Assembly (NCBI GenBank): GCA_050303415.1
Contig: JBNLBS010000013.1
Coordinates: 1-64,000 of the forward strand
Direction: 5' to 3'
Source: JBNLBS01 sp050303415
GTDB lineage: Bacteria > Pseudomonadota > Gammaproteobacteria > Methylococcales > Methylomonadaceae
DNA length: 64,000 bases
In this document: positions 25,920-33,816 of the stretch, one piece after another
How the letters are laid out: every line of letters starts with the position of its first letter
How positions within the stretch are numbered: position 1 is the first letter of the stretch
Translations under genes and position numbers: made by a program
Notes under the pieces: model-generated
Told to the model about the DNA's origin: nothing
Databases searched by the model: none
Seen by the model: only the letters and a program-made list of their open reading frames with translations

Positions 25920-27065
25920 ATGTTAATGGATAGCATACTGCATGTACCTCAAGGCGAGTTTGCTTTAAAACGGCTGCCATATCGGAAAAAAGAATTATTA
26001 CGCGCCTGGGATGCTGCCGATGAGTATGTGCTGAATTACCTGGAAGAGCATATCGATATACAGGGCAAGCGGCTGTTAATTGTCAATGATGCTTTTGGCG
26101 CATTGGCGGTGGCTTTACACTCGTATCAACCGGTAGCGTTATCTGATTCTTATTTATCGCAACAGGCAACCCGACTAAACTTGGCGGAAAATCGTTTCCC
26201 GGAAGGGGATGTTAGCTTGCTTACCAGCCTGCAAATGCCGGAGAAAAATCCTGATGTGGTGATTATAAAAGCTCCCAAAACCCTAGCTTTTCTAGAAGAT
26301 ATACTGATCCGTCTTAAACCTTTATTGACGGCTCAGACAAAAGTGATTGTTGCCGGCATGATGAAAAATATGCCTTCGACTGTATGGCAGGTTTTAGAAA
26401 AATTGTGCGGGCAAACCACAACATCCATAGCAAAGAAAAAAGCCAAGCTTATTTTTGTGACACCTGATCCGAGTTTGCCGGCGCCGAAAAATCCGTATCC
26501 GGTTATATATCAATTGGAAGGGACTGATTATACAATCTGCAATCATGCCAATGTATTTTCCCGAGATCGTTTGGATATTGGTACCCGTTTCTTTTTACAA
26601 CATCTGCCGGTTAATTCCGGGTTTAAAGATATTGTCGATTTAGGTTGTGGCAATGGTGTCGTCGGCTTAATGGCTGCACAATTAAACACAAATGCGACTG
26701 TTTATTTTGTCGATGAGTCCTTTATGGCCGTAGCTTCGGCTCAGGAGAATTTTCAGCGAGCTTTTGCCGGCAATCGAAAAGCCGTGTTCAGGGCAGGTAA
26801 CGGACTGGAAGCTTTTTCAGCAAACAGCGCTGACCTAGTGTTATGTAATCCACCGTTTCATCAGCAAAATACGGTAGGCGATCAAATTGCCGTCGCTATG
26901 TTTAAGCAAGCCGGAAACGTGTTAAACACATCGGGGCAGTTATGGGTGATCGGCAATCGTCATTTAAAATATCATCTTACCCTGAAAAAATGGTTTAACA
27001 CCGTCGATGTGGCAGCCAGTAATGCCAAGTTTGTAATTTACAGGTGTCAGAATAAAACACAATAA
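25920..27065 (+). CDS. rlmG: 23S rRNA (guanine-N2)-methyltransferase RlmG-like
   Basis: 381 aa with duplicated Rossmann-like halves, as in RlmG/RsmC. The N-terminal half is degenerate (LLIVNDAFGALAVALHSY). The C-terminal half is the active one, with SAM motif DLGCGNGVVGLMA and catalytic NPPF (LCNPPFHQ). The C-terminal half is followed by GQLWVIGNRHLKYH. The length and N-terminus favour RlmG (G1835 of 23S rRNA) over RsmC. ATG at 25920; a second ATG two codons later is possible. Ends at a strong bidirectional terminator. Confidence 0.85.
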   Translation: MLMDSILHVPQGEFALKRLPYRKKELLRAWDAADEYVLNYLEEHIDIQGKRLLIVNDAFGALAVALHSYQPVALSDSYLSQQATRLNLAENRFPEGDVSLLTSLQMPEKNPDVVIIKAPKTLAFLEDILIRLKPLLTAQTKVIVAGMMKNMPSTVWQVLEKLCGQTTTSIAKKKAKLIFVTPDPSLPAPKNPYPVIYQLEGTDYTICNHANVFSRDRLDIGTRFFLQHLPVNSGFKDIVDLGCGNGVVGLMAAQLNTNATVYFVDESFMAVASAQENFQRAFAGNRKAVFRAGNGLEAFSANSADLVLCNPPFHQQNTVGDQIAVAMFKQAGNVLNTSGQLWVIGNRHLKYHLTLKKWFNTVDVAASNAKFVIYRCQNKTQ

Positions 27066-27068
27066 GAT

Positions 27069-27116
27069 ATCGGGTTATTTTTATGAATACTTATTCACAT
27101 ATAAAAATAACCCGAT
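27069..27116. terminator. Bidirectional terminator between rlmG and acs
   Basis: A perfect 16-bp stem (atcgggttatttttat / ataaaaataacccgat) with a 16-nt loop separates convergent genes. The T-rich and A-rich stem sides can serve either strand. Confidence 0.85.
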
Positions 27117-27143
27117 CTATAGCAGAGGGTAAATGTAAGCGTA

Positions 27144-29129
27144 TTAAGATTTGTTCGCGCGATTGGCAATAATATCTTCCACTACCGATGGGTCGGCAAG
27201 GGTTGATGTGTCGCCCAGGTTGTCCAGTTCATTAGCGGCTACTTTACGCAGGATCCGGCGCATGATTTTACCGGATCGGGTTTTCGGCAGACCCGGCGCC
27301 CATTGAATCACGTCCGGGCTGGCAATAGGGCCGATTTCTTTACGTACTTGTTGCACCAGTTCTTTTCTAAGCTCTTCACTGGCTTCCACGCCGTTATTCA
27401 ACGTGACATAAGCATAAATACCCTGACCTTTAATATCATGAGGGTAACCGACTACAGCGGCTTCGGCGACGGTTTCATGCAATACCAGGGCGCTTTCAAC
27501 TTCGGCGGTACCCATCCGGTGGCCGGACACGTTAATCACGTCATCGACACGACCGGTTATCCAGTAATAACCGTCTTGATCGCGTCGTGCACCATCGCCG
27601 GCAAAATAGTAGCCCGGGTAGTTTTTAAAATAGGTATCTATAAAACGCTGGTGATCACCATAAATGGTTCGAGCCTGCCCAGGCCAGGGACGACTGATAA
27701 CCAGTATGCCTTCGGCTTCGCCTTGCATGATCTGGCCTTCATTGTCCATAATCTCCGGTTTAATGCCAAAAAATGGCAACGTGGCAGAGCCGGGTTTTAA
27801 ATCGATTGCACCCGGCAATGGGGTAATCAGAATGCCGCCGGTTTCGGTCTGCCACCAGGTGTCGACAATAGCGCATTGGCCGTTGCCGACGACATGGTAG
27901 TACCATTCCCAGGCCTCCGGGTTTATCGGCTCACCAACACTGCCTAAGATCCTCAGGCTGCTGCGGCTGGTTCGGGTAACATAGTCATCGCCCTGAGCCA
28001 TCAGCGCTCTGATCGCTGTCGGTGCGGTATAAAATATATTCACCTGATATTTATCAACAACCTGCCAGAACCGGTCGGCTTCAGGATAGGTCGGTATACC
28101 TTCAAACATGACTGTGGTGGCGGCATTACAAAGCGGGCCATAGATAATGTAAGAGTGCCCGGTTACCCAGCCGATATCGGCGGTACACCAGTAAATATCA
28201 CCCTCCTGATAGTCAAAGACATATTTATGGGTCATCGCGGCATAAAGTAAATAGCCGCCTGTCGTATGCAGCACGCCTTTGGGTTTGCCCGTAGAGCCTG
28301 ATGTATACAGAATAAACAGCGGGTCTTCAGCATCCATCGGTTCAGCCGGGCACTCGCTGGAGGCCTCGCTCATGGCTTGATGATAGCAAACATCTAGATC
28401 ATTGTTCCAATTGACCGTTGCGCCTGTATTTTTAATGACAATAACTTTTTTTACATTGGGACATTGGGCAACGGCTTGATCGGCATTGGCTTTTATCGGT
28501 GAAGTTTTGCCGCCACGAATGCTTTCATCGGCACAGACTAGGAACTGGCAGTCGGCATCCTGGATACGGTCTTTTAAAGCGTCGGCGGAAAAACCGCCAA
28601 AAACGATGGAATGGACCGCACCAATTCGGGTACAGGCCAGAATGACCACAGCTGATTCAAGGATCATGGGTAGATAAATACATACCCGGTCACCTTTTTT
28701 TACGCCTTGCGCCTTTAATACATTGGCGAACTGACAGACCTGTTGGTGCAGCTCCTTGTAGCTGAGTGTTTTGCCATTATCTGGATCATCACCTTCCCAA
28801 ATAATCGCGGTTTGATCGGCTCGGTCGGCTAAATGACGATCTAAACAGTTATAACTGACGTTTAATTTACCACCTTCAAACCAGCGTATATGTCCTTTGT
28901 GATAATCGTAATCCATGACGGTATGCCAAGGTTGGCTCCAGTCTAGAAACTTTTCCGCCTGTTCCGCCCAAAAGATTTCGGGCTGATCAATAGACTGCTG
29001 GTAAAGACGTTGGTAAGTCTCTGAATTAATATGTGCGTTGGCGGCAATATTTGCTTTTATCGGATAAATTTTTTGCTCTGACATGGTTATTTTTATTACA
29101 GCTGAAATATCAAATGAATTAAAAGACAT
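27144..29129 (-). CDS. acs: Acetyl-CoA synthetase
   Basis: 661 aa, the full acyl-adenylate synthetase. Present are the P-loop-like YTSGSTGKPKGVLHT, TADIGWVTGHSY, DTWWQTETGG, the hinge TGRVDDVINVSGHRMGTAEVE and the acetylation-target lysine region LPKTRSGKIMRRILRK. Converts acetate, ATP and CoA to acetyl-CoA in the cytoplasm. The annotated ATG has AAGG nearby; a second ATG 15 codons in (MSEQKIYPIK) matches family N-termini but lacks a ribosome-binding site. Confidence 0.95.
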   Translation of the reverse strand: MSFNSFDISAVIKITMSEQKIYPIKANIAANAHINSETYQRLYQQSIDQPEIFWAEQAEKFLDWSQPWHTVMDYDYHKGHIRWFEGGKLNVSYNCLDRHLADRADQTAIIWEGDDPDNGKTLSYKELHQQVCQFANVLKAQGVKKGDRVCIYLPMILESAVVILACTRIGAVHSIVFGGFSADALKDRIQDADCQFLVCADESIRGGKTSPIKANADQAVAQCPNVKKVIVIKNTGATVNWNNDLDVCYHQAMSEASSECPAEPMDAEDPLFILYTSGSTGKPKGVLHTTGGYLLYAAMTHKYVFDYQEGDIYWCTADIGWVTGHSYIIYGPLCNAATTVMFEGIPTYPEADRFWQVVDKYQVNIFYTAPTAIRALMAQGDDYVTRTSRSSLRILGSVGEPINPEAWEWYYHVVGNGQCAIVDTWWQTETGGILITPLPGAIDLKPGSATLPFFGIKPEIMDNEGQIMQGEAEGILVISRPWPGQARTIYGDHQRFIDTYFKNYPGYYFAGDGARRDQDGYYWITGRVDDVINVSGHRMGTAEVESALVLHETVAEAAVVGYPHDIKGQGIYAYVTLNNGVEASEELRKELVQQVRKEIGPIASPDVIQWAPGLPKTRSGKIMRRILRKVAANELDNLGDTSTLADPSVVEDIIANRANKS

Positions 29130-29150
29130 ACGCTTACCTTAGACAATTAT

Positions 29151-30044
29151 CTATTGAATTGCACGTATATTTTTTAGTTGATCTGGTGTCCAGTGACTAA
29201 TGGCCCAACTAAGCAGTTCTTCCACAGGGGCGTTATAAAGTGATTTCGGAGGATTTTGTCTAAGCAATTGCAATATTTGATAAATAATCTGTGCCGGATT
29301 ACTGGTTTCAACGGCTTGGGCAAATGTCTGTTTGCTGAGTTTGCAGCCGTCTTCGCCAATTATAACCGGCAAATGCATATATTCTGGTTGAGGGTAGCCT
29401 AAGAGTTTTTGCAGATACAGATGTTTGGCTGTGGAATCTAACAGATCAGAACCTCTGACAATATGATTTATTTTTTGTTGGTAATCATCAACAACCACGG
29501 CCAGCTGATAAGCAATAATCCGGTCTTTTCTTTTGATAATAAAATCGCCATGTTCAATCGCGATGTTTTCGCTGATTATGCCTTGAAGCTGATCCTCAAA
29601 ACAGATTGTGCAATGGTCTGTTTTGAGTCGAATGGCATGGTCTTGTGTAGCGGAAATGGTTTGTGCACGACAAAACCCAGGGTAGACATCGGGCTGACCC
29701 TTGCTGGTAATTGCTTTCAGGTGTTTGCGGGTGCAGATACAGCGATATAGTAACTGGCGCTGTTCGAGTTCATGCAATATGTGTTGATAATATTCCTGAG
29801 CCTGACTTTGATAGTATACGCTGTCATCCCAGTGAAGGCCAAAAGCGTCAAGAGTTTTTAAAATACTGTCGGTGGCACCGGCAACGTTTCTTAGGCTGTC
29901 AATGTCATCAATTCTAAGCAGCCATTTTCCGTCTTGGGAGCGGGCATGGAGGAAACTGGCCAGCGCAGTAAAAAGCGAGCCTAGATGCAAAGGGCCGGAA
30001 GGCGAAGGGGCAAACCGGCCGATATAGCGTGTTTGACTGGCGAT
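29151..30044 (-). CDS. gluQ: Glutamyl-Q tRNA(Asp) synthetase GluQ, start codon non-standard
   Basis: The class I catalytic core has YIGRFAPSPSGPLHLGSLF, DIDSLR, zinc-site Cys residues (YRCICTRKHL, YPGFC), VRGSDLLDST and KLSKQ. There is no anticodon-binding domain, as expected for the enzyme that glutamylates queuosine of tRNA-Asp. A TTG at 29990 falls inside the HIGH-type motif and cannot be the real start. In this frame only TTC CCG ATC GCC AGT CAA ACA CGC stand between the dksA stop (30051-30053) and the core, so ATC at 30044 is the only start-like codon. Translation by reinitiation at AUC or by read-through from dksA is inferred. Confidence 0.82.
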   Translation of the reverse strand: MASQTRYIGRFAPSPSGPLHLGSLFTALASFLHARSQDGKWLLRIDDIDSLRNVAGATDSILKTLDAFGLHWDDSVYYQSQAQEYYQHILHELEQRQLLYRCICTRKHLKAITSKGQPDVYPGFCRAQTISATQDHAIRLKTDHCTICFEDQLQGIISENIAIEHGDFIIKRKDRIIAYQLAVVVDDYQQKINHIVRGSDLLDSTAKHLYLQKLLGYPQPEYMHLPVIIGEDGCKLSKQTFAQAVETSNPAQIIYQILQLLRQNPPKSLYNAPVEELLSWAISHWTPDQLKNIRAIQ

Positions 30045-30050
30045 CGGGAA

Positions 30051-30485
30051 TTAACTCATCTGTTTTTCGCGAATTTCGTCCAAAGTTTTGCAATCGATAC
30101 ATAGTGTTGCTGTAGGACGAGCTTCTAAGCGACGGATACCAATTTCAATGCCACAAGATTCGCAATAGCCATAATCTTCAGACTCCAGCGCTTCCAGTGA
30201 CTCATCTATTTTCTTGATTAACTTGCGTTCACGGTCACGGGTTCTCAATTCCAGACTAAACTCAGATTCCTGAGTCGCCCGGTCATTGGGATCAGGGAAG
30301 TTAGCAGCATCATCTTGCATATGATGTACAGTACGGTCAACTTCTTCCATTAATTCCGCTTTCCAGTTTGAGAGTATCTTTATAAAATGCTCTCTTTGAG
30401 CATCATTCATATACTCTTCGCCTTCTTTTTCTTTATAAGGCTCGAAACTGAAAGGTGTAGCAATAGTTTTAGAACTATCTGTCAT
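30051..30485 (-). CDS. dksA: RNA polymerase-binding transcription factor DksA
   Basis: 144 aa. A coiled-coil with acidic tip (DDAANFPDPNDRATQESEFSLELRTRDRERKLIKKI) is followed by the C4 zinc finger CESC...CIDC and the C-terminal helix TLDEIREKQMS. It binds the secondary channel of RNA polymerase with ppGpp to control rRNA and amino-acid promoters. gluQ follows in the same reading frame after a single TAA. Confidence 0.95.
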   Translation of the reverse strand: MTDSSKTIATPFSFEPYKEKEGEEYMNDAQREHFIKILSNWKAELMEEVDRTVHHMQDDAANFPDPNDRATQESEFSLELRTRDRERKLIKKIDESLEALESEDYGYCESCGIEIGIRRLEARPTATLCIDCKTLDEIREKQMS

Positions 30486-30590
30486 CCTTAAACTCCTAAA
30501 CTAGGATCTATAAAAAACTGCGCATTTTTAGCAGAATAGAGGGCAGTTAGCAAGGATTATTTATCTTTTATCAATTAGGTATTAATAAAA

Positions 30591-31757
30591 ATGAGCAATA
30601 GATTAGCCACTCGAATGAATGATATCAGCCCTTTTTTTGTGATGGAGCTACTGCAAAGAGCCAAACAATTGGAAAAAATGGGGCGGGATATTATTCATAT
30701 GGAAATCGGGGAGCCTGATTTTCCAACCCCCAAACCAGTCATAGATGCAGGGGTTCAGCTATTGCAGTCGGGGCAGATTAAATATACGCCGGCAGCCGGT
30801 TTAATGCAGTTAAGGGAAAAAATAGCAAATTTTTATCGGCAGCAATATGGGGTAAAGCTGAATCCAAACCGGGTTTTTATAACACCGGGGGCTTCTGGTG
30901 CTTTTCTGCTGGCCTTGGGTGCCTGCTTGAATCCTGGCGATGAGGTGATAATGGCTGACCCCTGTTATCCATGTAACAGTAACTTTATTAAGCTATTTGG
31001 CGGGCAGTGTCGATTTGTTGCGGTTGATGCCGACTCCGGTTACCAGTTGAATGCAGGTTTGATTGAGCAGCACTGGACTGAACACAGCAAAGCAGCATTA
31101 ATTGCTTCACCCTCAAACCCGACCGGTACCGTTATCAGTGATCTGAATCTTGAGCAGTCAATACAAATCGTACACAGAATGAATGGCTGTTTTTTTTCAG
31201 ATGAAATTTATCATGGTTTGATTTATGACCGTCAGGCAACATCGGCATTACAGTTTAGCGATGATGTTTTTGTGTTTAACAGTTTTTCCAAGTATTTTGG
31301 TATGACCGGCTGGCGTATCGGTTGGCTGGTCGTGCCGGAAGAGTTTATACCGGCCATTGAAAAGCTGGCGCAGAATATCTTTATCTCCACCGCAACTCAT
31401 TCTCAATATGCTGCTTTGGCTGCTTTTTCGGATGAAAATATGCAGGAATTGGAGCGCAGACGTCAAGCGTTTGCCAAACGACGCGACTTTCTTTATCAAA
31501 ACTTGTTGGCTTTGGGTTTTGATATCGCTGTTAAACCGGAAGGGGCGTTTTATATTTATGTCAAATGTGCAAAATTTACTGATGACAGTTTTCAGTTTGC
31601 ATTGGATTTACTGGAAACAGAAGGTGTAGCCGTCACACCAGGTAAAGACTTTGGTGATAATGCCGCTGAGCAATATCTAAGGTTTGCCTACACGACATCA
31701 ATCGAGAGGATGGCCGAGGCTATGCAACGACTGGAAAAATTTCTTAACCGAGGATAA
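30591..31757 (+). CDS. PLP-dependent class I aminotransferase
   Basis: 388 aa fold-type I aminotransferase. EIGEPDFPTP, YTPAAGLMQLREKIA, PSNPTGTV, SDEIYHGLIY and the PLP lysine in NSFSKYFGMTGWRIGW are visible, plus the C-terminal RFAYTTSIERM arginine. Nearest in style to aspartate/AlaT-like aminotransferases; substrate not fixed from sequence. Divergent from dksA. Its stop overlaps the start of the rhodanese gene, so the two form an operon. Confidence 0.85.
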   Translation: MSNRLATRMNDISPFFVMELLQRAKQLEKMGRDIIHMEIGEPDFPTPKPVIDAGVQLLQSGQIKYTPAAGLMQLREKIANFYRQQYGVKLNPNRVFITPGASGAFLLALGACLNPGDEVIMADPCYPCNSNFIKLFGGQCRFVAVDADSGYQLNAGLIEQHWTEHSKAALIASPSNPTGTVISDLNLEQSIQIVHRMNGCFFSDEIYHGLIYDRQATSALQFSDDVFVFNSFSKYFGMTGWRIGWLVVPEEFIPAIEKLAQNIFISTATHSQYAALAAFSDENMQELERRRQAFAKRRDFLYQNLLALGFDIAVKPEGAFYIYVKCAKFTDDSFQFALDLLETEGVAVTPGKDFGDNAAEQYLRFAYTTSIERMAEAMQRLEKFLNRG

Positions 31758-32083
31758 TGATGACAATCAAACACATTACAGCCAAACAATTAAAACAACG
31801 TTTAGATAATCAAGAATCCGTATTTTTACTGGATGTCAGAGAACCGAATGAGTTTGAATTTGCACGTATAGAGCCAAGTACACTGATGCCATTGAATCAA
31901 ATCCCACAACGCTTTAATGAATTGGATAAAAATCAGGAGTTAGTTGTTCTTTGTCATCACGGTATGCGCAGTATGCAGGCCGCCGGCTTTTTAGTCCAGC
32001 AAGGTTTTAATCATGTAGTAAATTTGTCCGGAGGTATCGATGCCTGGTCGGTAGAATGTGATGAAACCGTGCCAAGATATTAA
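31757..32083 (+). CDS. Single-domain rhodanese-like protein (GlpE/PspE type)
   Basis: 108 aa, one rhodanese domain. LLDVREPNEFEFARI is the N-terminal signature and the active-site loop is CHHGMRS with the catalytic Cys. The C-terminal LSGGIDAWSVECDE closes the domain. A cytoplasmic sulfurtransferase or persulfide carrier is expected. Translationally coupled to the aminotransferase upstream, which may hint at sulfur amino-acid chemistry, but the link is not proven. Confidence 0.88.
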   Translation: MMTIKHITAKQLKQRLDNQESVFLLDVREPNEFEFARIEPSTLMPLNQIPQRFNELDKNQELVVLCHHGMRSMQAAGFLVQQGFNHVVNLSGGIDAWSVECDETVPRY

Positions 32084-32333
32084 TTTTTTTAAAGATTTTG
32101 AATCTCTTAATTCCAGATGTTTTATTGGTGATGAATTTTAATATGATGGAATAAATAAAACTTGACTTAAATGCTGTGGTTTGGGTAGTTAATATAACCT
32201 TACTTGTGATATGGTTATATAAACCCCAATGAGATAGATTCAATTATTTAGATATACAAATCTAGAGGTTGCAATTTAATGATTGAACAAATTCAGATAA
32301 AAAACAGCACGCTTAATTAGGGAAGAATGCCAA

Positions 32334-33446
32334 ATGAACACTGCCAAAAAATCAATTACTGAGTTGATACTGGAGACAGTTCCAGAAGGCATTGCATGGA
32401 AAGATGAAAATTCTGTATACCGTGGCGCCAATACTCAGTTTGCAAAAGCGGCAGGATTTAATTCACCACAGGATATTATCGGGAAAACTGATGATCAGCT
32501 AGCTTGGAAAGAGTTTGCCAGTGATTATATTGCTTCGGACAAAGAGGTGTTAGATTCCGGTCAATCAATCTTGCACAGGGTAGAATTTTATCATCGTCAG
32601 GATGAACCCGATGTATGGCTTGATTTAAGTCTTTTACCTTTTAAGCACGAAGGCGACATAGGGATATTAATAGTTTTTCAAGATATTACCAAAGCCATGG
32701 AAGAAAAGCAGGAATTACATACGTTAAAAAATACAGCGATTGAAGCTAATAAAGCTAAATCCCTTTTTTTATCACGTATGAGTCATGAGCTTAGAACGCC
32801 TATGAATGCAATTTTGGGCTTTTCGCAATTACTTGATTCAGACACTATTACCGAAGACCAGCATGAAAATGTAAAGGAAATTTTAAAGGCCGGTGAACAT
32901 TTATTAGAACTGATTAATGAAGTACTGGACTTATCTAAAATTGAATCGGGCAAGTTTGATCTGTTGATTGAGGCAATCGAGCTTAATGATGTTGTGAAAG
33001 AATGTATATCTTTAATGAACCCTATTGCTGAACAAGACCAAATAGAGATAATTGATAACATAACTACAAGCAGCCGATTTATAATTAATGGTGATCGTCT
33101 ACGGCTTAAACAAGTTATATTGAACCTTTTCAGTAATGCAATAAAATATAACAGGAAGCATGGAAGAGTTACGCTGACTTATATGCAGTTAGCGATTGAA
33201 GAAAGAAAAATAAGAATAAACTTCATCGATACTGGCTTCGGTATGACGCAAAAGCAATTAGCATTACTGTTTCAGCCTTTTGAGCGATTATCCGCTAAGA
33301 ACACTGATATTACAGGGACAGGTATTGGGTTAGTCATAACTAAGAAATTAGTTGAATTAATGGGGGGGACTATTGGAGTAACTAGTGAAGTCGGAGAAGG
33401 TAGTTGTTTTTGGCTGGATTTACCTCTTAATAAACTCAAAAAATGA
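32334..33446 (+). CDS. PAS-domain sensor histidine kinase, soluble
   Basis: 370 aa. One N-terminal PAS domain (about 10-120, AWKDENSVYRGANTQFAKAAGF), then HisKA with LSRMSHELRTPMN around residue 150 and HATPase_c with LFSNAIKYN, DTGFGMTQ and GTGIGLVI. There are no membrane segments or receiver. The kinase core resembles that of the long multi-PAS kinase at 7904. No response regulator is adjacent, so the partner is elsewhere. Confidence 0.85.
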   Translation: MNTAKKSITELILETVPEGIAWKDENSVYRGANTQFAKAAGFNSPQDIIGKTDDQLAWKEFASDYIASDKEVLDSGQSILHRVEFYHRQDEPDVWLDLSLLPFKHEGDIGILIVFQDITKAMEEKQELHTLKNTAIEANKAKSLFLSRMSHELRTPMNAILGFSQLLDSDTITEDQHENVKEILKAGEHLLELINEVLDLSKIESGKFDLLIEAIELNDVVKECISLMNPIAEQDQIEIIDNITTSSRFIINGDRLRLKQVILNLFSNAIKYNRKHGRVTLTYMQLAIEERKIRINFIDTGFGMTQKQLALLFQPFERLSAKNTDITGTGIGLVITKKLVELMGGTIGVTSEVGEGSCFWLDLPLNKLKK

Positions 33447-33538
33447 AATATAGCTCAATTTCGGTTAACGGCTTTTGTCATTGCCAGTTATAGCAATGAG
33501 TTTTGCTTTGAATATAAACACGCCTTTTGGAAGCTTAA

Positions 33539-33808
33539 ATGCCAACATTTATTGTTAAAAGAAATTTACCCGGAATCTCAATGGAAGAGCTTGTACAAGC
33601 TCAACAGAAAGCAATTGAAACCTGTAAAAAAATGACCGATGAAGGCGTGCCGATTGATTATATAAGAAGCAATTTTTTTCCGGCTGACTCAACCTGTTTC
33701 TGCATGTTTAAAGCAGATACAGCCTTTGTTGTGGAAAAAGTGAATATTGATGCAAACCTTGCGTATGATGAAGTTACTGAAGTTATCGATCTTCCAAATC
33801 CAGATTAA
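33539..33808 (+). CDS. DUF4242 small protein (SCO4226-like, possible metal binding)
   Basis: 89 aa, ferredoxin-like DUF4242 family: MPTFIVKRNLPGISMEELVQAQQ, VDYIRSNFFPADSTCFCMFKA-type core and a C-terminal NIDANLAYDEVTEV. A Streptomyces member has been described as nickel-binding, but the ligands are not obvious here beyond the CFC pair. It follows the PAS kinase by about 90 bp and is convergent with the transporter gene, whose stop is 8 bp away. Confidence 0.7.
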   Translation: MPTFIVKRNLPGISMEELVQAQQKAIETCKKMTDEGVPIDYIRSNFFPADSTCFCMFKADTAFVVEKVNIDANLAYDEVTEVIDLPNPD

Positions 33809-33816
33809 TTCACTAA

